Assembly: GCA_019057815.1 (NCBI GenBank)
Contig: JAHLWR010000003.1
Span: 164,553-228,552, forward strand
Direction of reading: 5' to 3'
Source of the DNA: Candidatus Heimdallarchaeota archaeon
GTDB lineage: Archaea; Asgardarchaeota; Heimdallarchaeia; Heimdallarchaeales; Heimdallarchaeaceae
DNA: 64,000 nt
Made by a program: the position numbers and the translations under genes
Notes under the pieces: generated by a model
The model's input: the letters and a program-made list of their open reading frames with translations, nothing else
What the model was told of the DNA's origin: nothing
Databases searched by the model: none
In this document: one piece after another, positions 1 to 8,872 of the stretch
Position numbering within the stretch: the first letter of the stretch is position 1
How the letters are laid out: every line of letters begins with the position of its first letter

Positions 1-50
1 ATTAAATATCTGAATGTAGAGGTATCTCCTTATGAGAGTAACTGCTTCTT

Positions 51-812
51 CTACTTGTCAACAAGATATACTTTGTTTTTGAATGCTACTATACGAACAT
101 TTTCTTCTCGTTCAAACCGATCATAATAATTGAAGCTTTTTGCATTGAGCTTTTGAGTCCCCATTCCTTCACCTAGATCAACAAAGATCATTCCGCCCCT
201 AGAATCGACAGGGACATATACTTGGGCTGAATGACCGATTAGAACTATTCCTTTCTTTACAGGAATAGAAGTTGTTGAAGAAATTTTCCTCCAAATCTTT
301 GAAATTATTAGAGCTAACAAATATGGAGTTATTATTACAGCTACTATTCTTAATATCCTTAAATAAAGCTCTGTTGTTTCAAGTTTCAATGTTGTAACAC
401 CTATTATTCCAAACATCAAAAAATATGTTGAGAGTATCAAGAATATTGGAGCTGATGAAGAAGTTACATCACTCAAAGCTGTGTGATCAACAGTTGTACT
501 ACTACTTGAAGAAACTAAATCTTTCTCTAGTGTTACCTCGTGATCTACTGCAACATCGTGATCTACTGTAATGTCATGGTCAACAGCAATGTCATGGTCA
601 ACAGCAACATCGTGGTCAACAGCAACATCGTGGTCAACAGCAACATCGTGGTCAACAGCAACATCGTGGTCTCCAATACCAAATGCATGGAGAAAATTCT
701 CTATATTAAGAAATACTGAAACAAAAACGAAAATTCCTCCACTTATTAGGAGAGCTAAAGCTATATTCCAAAGAACATTTTCAAATCCCACTAAGAAGCT
801 GTCATATGCCAA
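51..812 (-). CDS. NfeD/YqiJ-like membrane protein with His-Asp hexapeptide repeat
   Basis: A 253-residue membrane protein. A first hydrophobic helix lies at about residues 12-36, two more at about 121-143 and 148-168. The C-terminal 70 residues are beta-rich and glycine-containing, like the OB-fold that ends NfeD/YqiJ-type proteins, which associate with membrane stomatin/flotillin assemblies. Residues 48-93 are a tandem hexapeptide repeat, consensus VDHDVA, between the first and second helices. The start is TTG, with GGTAAG just upstream and a TATA-like TTTTTAAAAG about 50 nt upstream on the same strand. The regularly spaced His and Asp residues could bind metal, but that is inference. The family call rests on topology and the C-terminal domain only. 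Confidence 0.5.
   Translation of the reverse strand: MAYDSFLVGFENVLWNIALALLISGGIFVFVSVFLNIENFLHAFGIGDHDVAVDHDVAVDHDVAVDHDVAVDHDIAVDHDITVDHDVAVDHEVTLEKDLVSSSSSTTVDHTALSDVTSSSAPIFLILSTYFLMFGIIGVTTLKLETTELYLRILRIVAVIITPYLLALIISKIWRKISSTTSIPVKKGIVLIGHSAQVYVPVDSRGGMIFVDLGEGMGTQKLNAKSFNYYDRFEREENVRIVAFKNKVYLVDK
534..671 (-). repeat. 18-bp tandem repeat coding for VDHDVA units
   Basis: About seven to eight 18-bp units in frame inside the NfeD-like gene. The central units are identical at the DNA level; the outer ones differ by synonymous or I/T changes. This pattern suggests recent slippage or unequal crossing-over. Confidence 0.9.
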
Positions 813-980
813 CTTACCACTACCTTTCAGACTGTATCAAGTGAATAATGTACATACCCTTTTAAAAACCTTAACAAACGAATAATGAACAATAAAAGCT
901 ATATTAGCAAAATTTCCAATAATAATCGAATCAAAAAATAACCTTTAATTAGATATATGTGAATTTATTTTTGGAAACCT

Positions 981-2414
981 TTGATAGAGGAAAGTGAAAC
1001 AAGCTATAATTTGTGCATAGATGAGCTCAAGAAGAACAATATAACCGCTAAAATTCATGAAATTAGTGATAAAAATCTCCAAAATATTGATTCTGCAGTT
1101 CAAAATAAGATTGAGAGTGTCTTTAAAATAGCATCGCTATATAATTGCGCAATAGGTGTTATAGGGGGCTTTGTTAGAGATTTGTTATTGGGAAATCCAA
1201 GTCATGATATTGATTTCGTTGTTTTTAAAGGAAATATCAACAAATTGACAAAGATAATAGGTCACGAATTAAATGGTAAGATTGGGAAAATGAGCAATCA
1301 AACATTTACAACACAAATTAGGTTTCCAGATGGTATTATTTTCGAATTTAACTCAACTCGTAAAGAACATTATGAACATCCTTCAAGAATGCCAATAGTT
1401 GAAAAAGGAACATTAGTTGATGATTTGTTTAGGAGAGATTTTACAATAAATGCTTTTATAATGTTTGGAAAAAAGTACATTGATGTTTTTGACGGCACGA
1501 ATGATTTACAGAATATGATCATACAAACCACTCGTGAACCAACTGTTGTATTTCGAGAAGATTATTTGCGGATGTTTAGAGCGATTAGATTCTCTTGTAT
1601 GTTAAATTTCGAGATAGATAAAAGAGTAAAAGAGGGAATAAAGAAAAATGTAGAAAATCTCAAAATTGTTCCTCATGAACGCATTTTAGATGAACTCAAA
1701 CGCTCAATAAGTTCAAACCCTCTAAAAGCTTTCAGATTAATGGTTAATCTGAATATTTTTGAAACAATCTTCCCTGAAATTAAGAATTATCCTTTAGAAG
1801 ATTGCTTCTTCCTTCCTGTCACTGTTTGGAAAAAAATCGAACAAAAACTCAGATATATGCTTGATAATAAAATCACTGATAGCACTTTCTTGATAGCTGT
1901 TATCCTTCTAGAATTCGATTTAGATATGACATTAGAAAAGAACGAGACAGAATTCGAAGAATTCCGAGACATCCTAAACAAAATTCTAAAGCGATTGAAG
2001 TTCTCTAATAGGGAAGTGCAACGAATAAAAATCTATTATAAATTCAGGCACTCTCTCTTCAAATTCTGCGATTTTGATCCTTCAATTTTGGAAATTCGTT
2101 TGTTTTTACGTTCAGTTCATCCATTGTTAGATGATTTTATCTTACTCTCTCTAGCAGAAAATGAAACTAGACGGTTTCCATGTGATATGAAGAGAATAAT
2201 CACTAGACTAAGAGAAGTAAGCAATAAACCAGAACTAATACAATTTATGCCAAGATTAAATGGGCATGAAATGAATGAATTATTTGGTTTTGAAGGTAGG
2301 GTCATTGGAGATGTAAAGCTGTTACTAGTTACAGCTATAATGAATGAAGAGATAATTAATACACGTGAATCTTGTATAAACTACTTAGAAAAGAACAAAT
2401 GGAAAATTCTCTGA
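981..2414 (+). CDS. cca: class II CCA-adding enzyme / poly(A) polymerase family protein
   Basis: Nucleotidyltransferase of the bacterial-type (class II) CCA-adding/poly(A) polymerase family, which completes or repairs tRNA 3' ends. Visible motifs: GGFVRD at residues 62-67 and the catalytic DID at 76-78 (metal-binding carboxylates), RRDFTINA at 151-158 (the NTP-recognising region of class II enzymes), and an EDYLRMFRAIRF stretch that starts the helical body. About 300 helical residues follow, longer than the minimal enzyme. The start is TTG, with a TATA-like AGATATATG 25-35 nt upstream, so the message is probably leaderless. Archaeal CCA enzymes are normally class I, so a class II enzyme points to bacterial ancestry. 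CCA addition versus polyadenylation cannot be decided from sequence. Confidence 0.85.
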   Translation: MIEESETSYNLCIDELKKNNITAKIHEISDKNLQNIDSAVQNKIESVFKIASLYNCAIGVIGGFVRDLLLGNPSHDIDFVVFKGNINKLTKIIGHELNGKIGKMSNQTFTTQIRFPDGIIFEFNSTRKEHYEHPSRMPIVEKGTLVDDLFRRDFTINAFIMFGKKYIDVFDGTNDLQNMIIQTTREPTVVFREDYLRMFRAIRFSCMLNFEIDKRVKEGIKKNVENLKIVPHERILDELKRSISSNPLKAFRLMVNLNIFETIFPEIKNYPLEDCFFLPVTVWKKIEQKLRYMLDNKITDSTFLIAVILLEFDLDMTLEKNETEFEEFRDILNKILKRLKFSNREVQRIKIYYKFRHSLFKFCDFDPSILEIRLFLRSVHPLLDDFILLSLAENETRRFPCDMKRIITRLREVSNKPELIQFMPRLNGHEMNELFGFEGRVIGDVKLLLVTAIMNEEIINTRESCINYLEKNKWKIL

Positions 2415-2490
2415 AAAACTTGTTAGCTTGATTTACATATCTGTAGGAAAAAGATGCACATTCGATATTTTTATTGATGGAGGGGATTAG

Positions 2491-2583
2491 ATGACGAATA
2501 AAACCCCGAATCAAGAGGTAGAAGTAAGTTTAAATGGAAGTTCTCGAAATTTCGTTTATGTCAAGAGTCAAACTTTTTACTGA
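2491..2583 (+). CDS. possible 30-aa leader ORF overlapping the DegV start
   Basis: A short ORF beginning MTNKTPNQEV. It is preceded at 5 nt by GGAGGGG, one of the strongest Shine-Dalgarno sequences in the window. It overlaps the following DegV gene in a different frame and ends inside it. It could be a leader peptide, or the true ribosome entry for DegV if a frameshift or sequencing error lies between. Coding status is uncertain. Confidence 0.25.
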   Translation: MTNKTPNQEVEVSLNGSSRNFVYVKSQTFY

Positions 2584-3439
2584 TGCTTCTAGTTTTTTTC
2601 CTATAGATTTAGCCAAAAAGGAAAACGTTGTATTGCTCGAATCAATAGTAATGATGGGTGATAAACATTATCGTGAGATATCAGAATTAAACCGTGAAGA
2701 TTTTATAAATAGTTTAGAATCTTTAGATCCTTATCCTACAAGTACCCAAGTTCCAGCAAGTGATGTTTTAGAAGAACTAAACAAAGCAATTGAAGAAGGA
2801 TATGATGAGATTTTGTATTTAGTTGTGTCTACTCACCTTTCAAATGCTATAAATTCAATGAATATTGCTTCAAAAAAAGTAAAAGACAAAATAAAAGTAA
2901 CAATTTATCAGACTGATTACACTTGTACAGCCCAAGGAGCTATGACATATAGAGCTTGGACTATGCTAAAAGATGGTAAGTCAATTGAGGAGATAATAAA
3001 AGTTCTTGATTATGTGAAAGAAAAAACCTATTCGATAGGTGTTTCAGGAAGTTTCTTTGCTCTCTTTAGAACTGGTAAAGTTAAGAAGGGTGCAGCAATA
3101 AGTATCTTATCTTCTGCATTAAAAATGAAACCATTAGCAGAAATTAACACTACAGATGGTGTAATCGGTGTTGGTGCAGGATTAGGTTTTAAGAATGCTA
3201 TAAAAAAGATGGTGAAACACATAAAGGAAAACACTGATCCAAATATGACATATGACTTGTTTTTATCGGACGCTTTGAATAAAGAATTACTAAAACAGTA
3301 CGAAGCTGCTATTATGAAAAATCGAAAAATTGAAAAATCCTATCATTGGGACTTAACAGCTGTTGTTGCCTTAACAATTGGAAAGGGCAGCGTTATGATG
3401 GCAATAACTCCTTCAGAAAAAGAGTTAGAAAAATTGTAA
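2558..3439 (+). CDS. DegV family fatty-acid-binding protein (copy 1)
   Basis: DegV-family protein of about 293 residues. Family members bind a fatty acid in a cleft between two alpha/beta domains; in bacteria the homologous FakB presents fatty acid to a kinase. Recognisable here are the N-terminal beta strand and TDAS loop, the TSTQVPAS segment (typical TSQPS region), STHLSNAINS (S-S-L-S-x-x-Y-like motif), and FRTGKVKKGAA (usual GRL/KGGR-like region). ATG 2558 gives the usual family N-terminus MSRVKLFTD; ATG 2534 is in frame and possible. Two further full DegV genes and one decayed copy lie in this window. No fatty acid kinase gene is nearby. Confidence 0.85.
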   Translation: MSRVKLFTDASSFFPIDLAKKENVVLLESIVMMGDKHYREISELNREDFINSLESLDPYPTSTQVPASDVLEELNKAIEEGYDEILYLVVSTHLSNAINSMNIASKKVKDKIKVTIYQTDYTCTAQGAMTYRAWTMLKDGKSIEEIIKVLDYVKEKTYSIGVSGSFFALFRTGKVKKGAAISILSSALKMKPLAEINTTDGVIGVGAGLGFKNAIKKMVKHIKENTDPNMTYDLFLSDALNKELLKQYEAAIMKNRKIEKSYHWDLTAVVALTIGKGSVMMAITPSEKELEKL

Positions 3440-3631
3440 TCGCTTCCTTATTCTCTTTTTAAACCAGTTTTTTGGATTTAACGAACAATGTAGAAGTCCC
3501 CTTCCTTTGGGTAGGGGAAGTTCATTTCCAATATTCAGAAAAACAAGTAAATCATTGATATTGAAGAAAAAAAAGGAAAACTGAGAATATAACTCAGATT
3601 CCAATTTCATAGAATGGGTGTTCAATTATCA

Positions 3632-5569
3632 TTAATTCTTCTTCTTTCTTCTTAATACACCTATTGCAGTTAAAGCAATTAATGACAAAACTGTCCATAA
3701 TTGACTGGAAGCTGCTTCTGTTATAATTCCTTGCGTATACATATCTATTCCAGCGAAATCTTCTGCCTCCATTGTTATAGCTGTAGTTGTTGACTCTTCG
3801 ATAGGTTCCTCGGGGTCATCTAATGCTGTTAGGATTATTGCTGTATAACCTTTAATAACAAGACCATATTGTAAAGCAAGTGAGATAATTTGAGCTCGAA
3901 GAGCATCTGTGTCTCCTTCAAGAAGGACTTGATTGAGTAAGTATGAAAGGCGGTGTTGAGCCCAGATAGATTCAACGTATGGATAGATGGTAGACGCATC
4001 AGTAGCATAGTTGGAATAGATTTCGTCACCAGTAACATAGAGGATAGTTGTTTCTATAAGAATAGAGGTTTCATAAAGACCAGAGAGAGATACTTCACTC
4101 CCATTAAAGAACGGAGAGTCTTTTAGAGGAACTAGTGACGCTGTCAAATAAGCGCCTTCAATATGTAAGGAATATCCGCTAGCGATAGGGGTAGCAAATT
4201 GTTTGTAGAAATCTATAATTTTGGTTGTTGCTTCCTCATCTGTTTGGATAAAAGTGAAGAATCCATTGTTTTGTGAAGCCATATTTGCCATTAATCCTTC
4301 ATCGGCACCATAACCGAAAGCAACAGCAGAAATAGACACTTTTTTGGAGTTCGCTTCGTTGATTGCAATTAATAGCCCAGGAGTATCAGTTATCGGGCCA
4401 GCAGTGGGTGCACCGTCAGAGAGGACAAGCATTACATTAGCTGCATTTGCCTCTGTGAAAGTCTCTAAACCTGTAATACAAGCATCATGGAAATTCGTAC
4501 TTCCACCAGCCACCAAACTATTAACCCAGTCTTTTGCTTCCTGTTTGAAGGATGCTGAAGCTATATGTGGTTCATCCCAAAGTGTAGATACTTCTGTTTC
4601 GAAAGCTACAACAGTAAAGAGATCAATTTCAGATAAGTCATCAATTATTGAACTGAAAGCGATCTTTGCTTGAGAGATTTTATCACCTCCCATAGAACCA
4701 GAAATGTCGATAACAAGAACATATTGTCGAGGGACTATATCTGAAACTTCTACAATGCTGGGAGCAAGAAGATAAGTAAAGAAATTGTGTGTTCCATTAG
4801 TATGTGTAAGCAACTGACTGCCACCAGTTTGACGTTCTAGTACATAATTTAGAGTAAGTCCAGCTGGGATGACAAAATTAGTAGATGAATAAGTTAAACG
4901 GATTCCATTTGTTATGACTGTAGCCAGATATCCAACCAAACCGGTTACTGAATATCCCTCTATGGATCCATAATTTGAGCAAATACTAACATCTAGATCA
5001 AAATCTGCTTGTAGTAAAGAAGTAGGAGTGGAAAAAGGTAGTATTAAACTGTAAAGACCCAAATCTCTTGTCAGTAAACCTTCAAGAAATATGGTCAATA
5101 GTGCTTCTGTGCCGTTCTCAATATTCATATCGATAGTATAACCATTAGACTCAGCTTTAACTAGAACTCCTGTAAGATTAGCTTCAACAGTCTCGTTGTA
5201 AATCTCTTCAGCTATCTCTACAGGTTTAATCCTACCCCAGTAGACAAGGTCACTCAAGGTAGCAGAAACATTGCTTAAGCGAATGCCATCTTGTACTTCG
5301 AAGAACCAACTGATTTCCGTTGCTTCAGCAGAAGCGGTATTATCGAAACGTAATTCATAAGTGAAATTGGCATAATTATCAACGATATCGCCTTTGACTT
5401 CAACAGAATATGGAACAAGAGAATCTTGTGCTTGAGTGGAAACGGGGAAATAAATCAATGAACAGACAAATAAAAGGATGAGTATAAAGGAAAATTTCCT
5501 GATACTTAGGTTTTTAATAGTCTGTCCAAAAGATGTAAGAGAAGATTGAGTGTGAATAAATTGTTTCAT
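3632..5569 (-). CDS. secreted, membrane-anchored VIT-VWA domain protein (copy 1)
   Basis: Surface protein of about 645 residues. It has a signal peptide ending near STQAQ, then a VIT domain (about residues 50-190) and a VWA domain. The VWA carries a complete MIDAS metal site: DISGSMGG, GGSTN, and the Asp of LSDGAPT. A helical C-terminal region, a short Thr/Glu-rich linker and a C-terminal transmembrane helix followed by RRKKKN complete it. The VIT plus VWA order is that of eukaryotic inter-alpha-trypsin inhibitor heavy chains and many bacterial surface proteins; a role in adhesion or matrix binding is inference. ATG 5569 (MKQFIH) is chosen because it lies 25 nt from the TATA-like box and aligns with the start of the paralogue; ATG 5578 is also in frame. 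Confidence 0.85.
   Translation of the reverse strand: MKQFIHTQSSLTSFGQTIKNLSIRKFSFILILLFVCSLIYFPVSTQAQDSLVPYSVEVKGDIVDNYANFTYELRFDNTASAEATEISWFFEVQDGIRLSNVSATLSDLVYWGRIKPVEIAEEIYNETVEANLTGVLVKAESNGYTIDMNIENGTEALLTIFLEGLLTRDLGLYSLILPFSTPTSLLQADFDLDVSICSNYGSIEGYSVTGLVGYLATVITNGIRLTYSSTNFVIPAGLTLNYVLERQTGGSQLLTHTNGTHNFFTYLLAPSIVEVSDIVPRQYVLVIDISGSMGGDKISQAKIAFSSIIDDLSEIDLFTVVAFETEVSTLWDEPHIASASFKQEAKDWVNSLVAGGSTNFHDACITGLETFTEANAANVMLVLSDGAPTAGPITDTPGLLIAINEANSKKVSISAVAFGYGADEGLMANMASQNNGFFTFIQTDEEATTKIIDFYKQFATPIASGYSLHIEGAYLTASLVPLKDSPFFNGSEVSLSGLYETSILIETTILYVTGDEIYSNYATDASTIYPYVESIWAQHRLSYLLNQVLLEGDTDALRAQIISLALQYGLVIKGYTAIILTALDDPEEPIEESTTTAITMEAEDFAGIDMYTQGIITEAASSQLWTVLSLIALTAIGVLRRKKKN
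5112..5395 (-). repeat. 284-bp identity tract, copy A (paralogue conversion tract)
   Basis: Read base by base, this segment of the first VIT-VWA gene is identical to 7656-7939 in the second (constant offset 2544). Outside the tract the two genes differ at many synonymous sites. Confidence 0.9.
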
Positions 5570-5590
5570 AAATAACATAGGATTCTAGCA

Positions 5591-5598
5591 TTATAAAG
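5591..5598 (-). promoter_or_regulatory. TATA-like box of VIT-VWA copy 1
   Basis: CTTTATAA on the minus strand, centred about 25 nt from ATG 5569, so the transcript would begin at the start codon. Directly upstream is TACACAAAGA, which is also found in front of copy 2. Confidence 0.5.
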
Positions 5599-5639
5599 TG
5601 TCTTTGTGTAATAATGAACACAAAAAACGAGAAATTACT

Positions 5640-5942
5640 TTAATCTATATCATCATCGGGATTAATATCATAGACATCTGTTACAGGAGCTAATAGGTGT
5701 TTATACTTCCTTTTCTTACGAATATAGTTTACTAACCAACCAACAAATATAATGGAATTTAACGTAAGTGTTGCTAGCAATAATGCTGCAAAAAGCAAGG
5801 CTAAACCTATTACACCCAAACCTTCTGCTGTTGGCAATTTAATACCTATGAAAATAGTGAATAGTGTTAATAAACCATCAATGATCAAAAAAGGCCATTT
5901 GATTAACTTTTGCCATAATGGAGGTTTTGATTTAAATCCCAT
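5640..5942 (-). CDS. small two-helix membrane protein, unknown function
   Basis: A 100-residue protein between the two VIT-VWA genes, on the same strand. It has hydrophobic helices at about residues 17-34 and 42-70, a basic cytoplasmic-type segment (RKKRKYK), and an acidic tail (NPDDDID). No family is recognised. Its position suggests it belongs to the surface-protein block, but it has its own 175-bp upstream gap and may be transcribed alone. Confidence 0.6.
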   Translation of the reverse strand: MGFKSKPPLWQKLIKWPFLIIDGLLTLFTIFIGIKLPTAEGLGVIGLALLFAALLLATLTLNSIIFVGWLVNYIRKKRKYKHLLAPVTDVYDINPDDDID

Positions 5943-6118
5943 AAACTACAAAGATATAACTTATTTAAAATCATTTTGTGAAGATAGAACATAATAGGAG
6001 TTGAAAAATTGAAACTTCAAGAATTGCAACAAGTTTTAACATCTTTCTACTAGAAGTATGAGCTTTCAATAAAAATGATTTAAAGAAAAAGAAAAAGAGA
6101 AAAGAAGTTTATGGTAAA

Positions 6119-8113
6119 CTATTCAGATTTCTGATTTTGATTCTTCTTTCTTCTCCTTACTTGTAGAATTATAAGCACAAATAATGATAAGAGGGCAAAT
6201 AGCGGTTGAAGACTGCTTTCTTCTGTAGTCTTTACATCTGTGTTGATTTGAGAGGAGACATCTGTTGTTGATGTTATTCCTGTAGTAACAGCTGAAGTCA
6301 TTGTTGTATATGGAGGATCATAATACCAATCATCTGTTGTAGTTATTATAGTCTCTTCTGGTTCTTCTAATGATGTAATGATTATTGCAGTATAACCTTT
6401 AACAACAAGACCATATTGTAAAGCAAGTGAGATAATCTGAGCTCGAAGAGCATCTGTTTCACCTTCTAGAAGAACTTGATTGAGTAAGTAGGAAAGACGA
6501 CGTTGAGCCCAAATAGATTCTACGTAGGGATATATAGTAGAAGGATCAGTAGCGGTATTGTAATAGCTTTCAGGACCGATAGCATACAATATAGTTGTAT
6601 TAATAGAAAGAGAGGTTTCATAAAGTCCCGTAAGTAAAACCTCACTACCATTAAAGAATGGAGAATCTTTTAAAGGAACTAATGAAGCGGTTAGATAGGC
6701 ACCTTCAATATGTATGGAATATCCACTAGCAATAGGAATACCAAAATTTTTGTAGAATTCTAGAAGTTTAGTTGCTGCATCATCATCTGTTTGAATAAAA
6801 ACAAAGAATCCATTGTTTTGTGAAGCCATATTTGCCATTAATCCTTCATCAGCACCATAACCGAAAGCAACGGTTGAGATGGATACCTTCTTAGTATTTG
6901 CTTCGCTTACGGCTGTTAATATACTAAGTGTATTAGTTATCCCAGCAGTGGGTGCACCGTCAGAGAGGACAAGCATTACATTGGCCATGTCAGCATCTGT
7001 GAAAGTCCCTAAACCTGTAATACAAGCATCATGGAAATTTGTACTTCCACCAGCTACCAAACTATTGACCCAGTCTTTTGCTTCTTGTTTGAAAGTCTCT
7101 GAAGCTATATGAGGTTCATCCCAAAGTGTAGATACTTCTGTTTCGAAAGCTACAACAGTAAAAAGATCAATTTCAGATAAGTCATCAATTATTGAACTGA
7201 AAGCGATCTTTGCCTGAGAGATTTTATCACCTCCCATAGAACCTGAAATGTCGATAACAAGAACATATTGTCTAGGGACTATATCCAAAACTTCGACAAT
7301 GCTGGGAGCAAGAAGATAAGTAAAGAAATTGTGTGTTCCATTAGTATGTGTAAGCAACTTGCTACCACCAATTTGGCGCTCTAAAGCATATTTCAGAGAG
7401 AGTTCAGCTGGTATAACTAAGCTTGTGGATGTATAAGTTAGACGGATTCCATTTGTTATGACTGTAGCTAGATATCCAACCAGACCAGTAACAGAATAAC
7501 CCTCTATAGACCCATAATTTGAGCGTATACTCACATCTAGCTCAAAATCCGCTTGTAACAAAGAAGTAGGAGTGGAGATTGGGAGGTCAAGACTGTAAAG
7601 ACCCATTTTTCGAGTAAGTAAACCTTCAAGAAATATGGTTAAAATAGCTTCTGTACCGTTCTCAATATTCATATCGATAGTATAACCATTAGACTCAGCT
7701 TTAACTAGAACTCCTGTAAGATTAGCTTCAACAGTCTCGTTGTAAATCTCTTCAGCTATCTCTACAGGTTTAATCCTACCCCAGTAGACAAGGTCACTCA
7801 AGGTAGCAGAAACATTGCTTAAGCGAATGCCATCTTGTACTTCGAAGAACCAACTGATTTCCGTTGCTTCAGCAGAAGCGGTATTATCGAAACGTAATTC
7901 ATAAGTGAAATTGGCATAATTATCAACGATATCGCCTTTAACTTTAACAGAATATGGAAGAAGAGGATCTTGAGCTTCAGAGGAAAGGGGGAAAAAAGCT
8001 AATGTACATATAAATAAAATAATGAAAAGAAAGGATAAAATTCGCTTGTTTACCTTAATTGAGGGCATTCTAGAAACTGTAGGAGAAATATTATGGTGAA
8101 TATTTTGTTTCAT
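6119..8113 (-). CDS. secreted, membrane-anchored VIT-VWA domain protein (copy 2)
   Basis: Paralogue of the protein at 3632-5569 with the same order: signal peptide (FPLSSEAQ end), VIT domain, VWA domain with intact MIDAS residues (DISGSMGG, GGSTN, LSDGAPT), Thr/Ser-rich stalk, C-terminal transmembrane helix and basic tail RRRKKN. The stalk (TTTDDWYYDPP and Thr/Ser-rich following region) is longer than in copy 1, a place where the two proteins clearly diverge. ATG 8113 (MKQNIH) matches the paralogue's start and lies 25 nt from its TATA-like box; GTG 8134 and ATG 8128 are in-frame alternatives. The two genes are a tandem duplication separated by one small membrane-protein gene. Confidence 0.85.
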   Translation of the reverse strand: MKQNIHHNISPTVSRMPSIKVNKRILSFLFIILFICTLAFFPLSSEAQDPLLPYSVKVKGDIVDNYANFTYELRFDNTASAEATEISWFFEVQDGIRLSNVSATLSDLVYWGRIKPVEIAEEIYNETVEANLTGVLVKAESNGYTIDMNIENGTEAILTIFLEGLLTRKMGLYSLDLPISTPTSLLQADFELDVSIRSNYGSIEGYSVTGLVGYLATVITNGIRLTYTSTSLVIPAELSLKYALERQIGGSKLLTHTNGTHNFFTYLLAPSIVEVLDIVPRQYVLVIDISGSMGGDKISQAKIAFSSIIDDLSEIDLFTVVAFETEVSTLWDEPHIASETFKQEAKDWVNSLVAGGSTNFHDACITGLGTFTDADMANVMLVLSDGAPTAGITNTLSILTAVSEANTKKVSISTVAFGYGADEGLMANMASQNNGFFVFIQTDDDAATKLLEFYKNFGIPIASGYSIHIEGAYLTASLVPLKDSPFFNGSEVLLTGLYETSLSINTTILYAIGPESYYNTATDPSTIYPYVESIWAQRRLSYLLNQVLLEGETDALRAQIISLALQYGLVVKGYTAIIITSLEEPEETIITTTDDWYYDPPYTTMTSAVTTGITSTTDVSSQINTDVKTTEESSLQPLFALLSLFVLIILQVRRRKKNQNQKSE
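7656..7939 (-). repeat. 284-bp identity tract, copy B (paralogue conversion tract)
   Basis: Identical to 5112-5395. It covers the N-terminal part of the VIT domain coding sequence, including all synonymous positions. Confidence 0.9.
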
Positions 8114-8133
8114 AATTAATCTTAGCATAGACA

Positions 8134-8141
8134 CTTAAAAA
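8134..8141 (-). promoter_or_regulatory. TATA-like box of VIT-VWA copy 2
   Basis: TTTTTAAG on the minus strand, about 25 nt from ATG 8113. As at copy 1, it is preceded by TACACAAAGA. About 45 bp of upstream sequence is recognisably shared between the two genes. Confidence 0.5.
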
Positions 8142-8404
8142 GGTTCTTTGTGTAGAAGAAAACACAAAAATACCGCAAATTACCAAAACGAATTTCTTCA
8201 CACAATATAAACAAATTAAAAAATGATAAAAAAGATCGAAGTGACTCATCTAGAAGAAAAATCGAAAGAAAAAAAGGAAAAGAGAGAAAGAATCTTATGT
8301 TTAATCTAGTAGAAACTAAAAGAAATACGATAAGAGAAAAAAATAGGAAAAAAGTAAGGTTAATATTGAATTGAAGAGTATAGTTACAAAGAGCATCTAT
8401 TGAG

Positions 8405-8785
8405 GTGAAAAAGATTTCATCAGAAAAAAGGAATAAAACTGACAAAACCAAAGAAAATTCTAGAGAAGAAAAAGAAAAGGAAGATGTTTTTCCTGAATTT
8501 TCACTACTATTAAGTAAAGATGATTCAATAAAAACTCCTTCAGAAACACTAGAATCTTCTAAATTTGATGAACTATCCTTAGAAGATAAACCTTCTTCAC
8601 CACTTGACTCTAGTCGTCTTAAAATTTTGCTGCCAGAATTGGATAATGAAAAATTGAAGGAATTACAAAAACTTATTATGTCTGGCTGTAATAGCGAAAC
8701 TTGTGATCTTAGTGACTCCAAGGGTATTGACGTTCAAATAAATGCATCAGAGGGTGGAAAGAAAAAGAGAGAAAGGAAAATATAG
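8405..8785 (+). CDS. small charged protein, unknown function
   Basis: A 126-residue, Lys/Glu/Ser-rich protein with no hydrophobic segment and mostly low complexity. A short ordered-looking piece (LPELDNEKLKELQKLI) is followed by two cysteines (SGCNSETC). The start is GTG with TGAGGTG overlapping it. A longer reading frame exists on the opposite strand but is Phe/Ser/Leu-rich, as expected for the complement of a Lys/Glu-rich gene, so the plus strand is preferred. No family recognised. Confidence 0.45.
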   Translation: MKKISSEKRNKTDKTKENSREEKEKEDVFPEFSLLLSKDDSIKTPSETLESSKFDELSLEDKPSSPLDSSRLKILLPELDNEKLKELQKLIMSGCNSETCDLSDSKGIDVQINASEGGKKKRERKI

Positions 8786-8831
8786 GTTGATTTTTTTGTA
8801 CAATGGGGGAAGAAGAAAAAACTATCGAAAG

Positions 8832-8842
8832 TATATATATAT
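8832..8842 (+). promoter_or_regulatory. TATA box and conserved leader of NosD-like gene 1
   Basis: TATATATATA about 35 nt before the ATG. The following TTTGATAAAGAGT and AAGTGTGATTTA leading to the ATG are nearly identical in all three NosD-like copies. Confidence 0.55.
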
Positions 8843-8872
8843 TTGATAAAGAGTTAGAGTAAGTGTGATTTA

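Noticed and set aside
571..885. Plus-strand frame rich in SWSTAT repeats
   Set aside because: It is the complement of the VDHDVA-coding repeat on the minus strand; the repeat makes a false open frame.
4344..4673. Plus-strand frame inside VIT-VWA copy 1 (and 6879-7112 in copy 2)
   Set aside because: Antisense shadows that occur at the same place in both paralogues because the coding strand is conserved.
8122..8721. Minus-strand 199-codon frame opposite the small charged protein
   Set aside because: Phe/Ser/Leu-rich composition is what the complement of Lys/Glu/Ser codons gives, and no domain or signal is seen.
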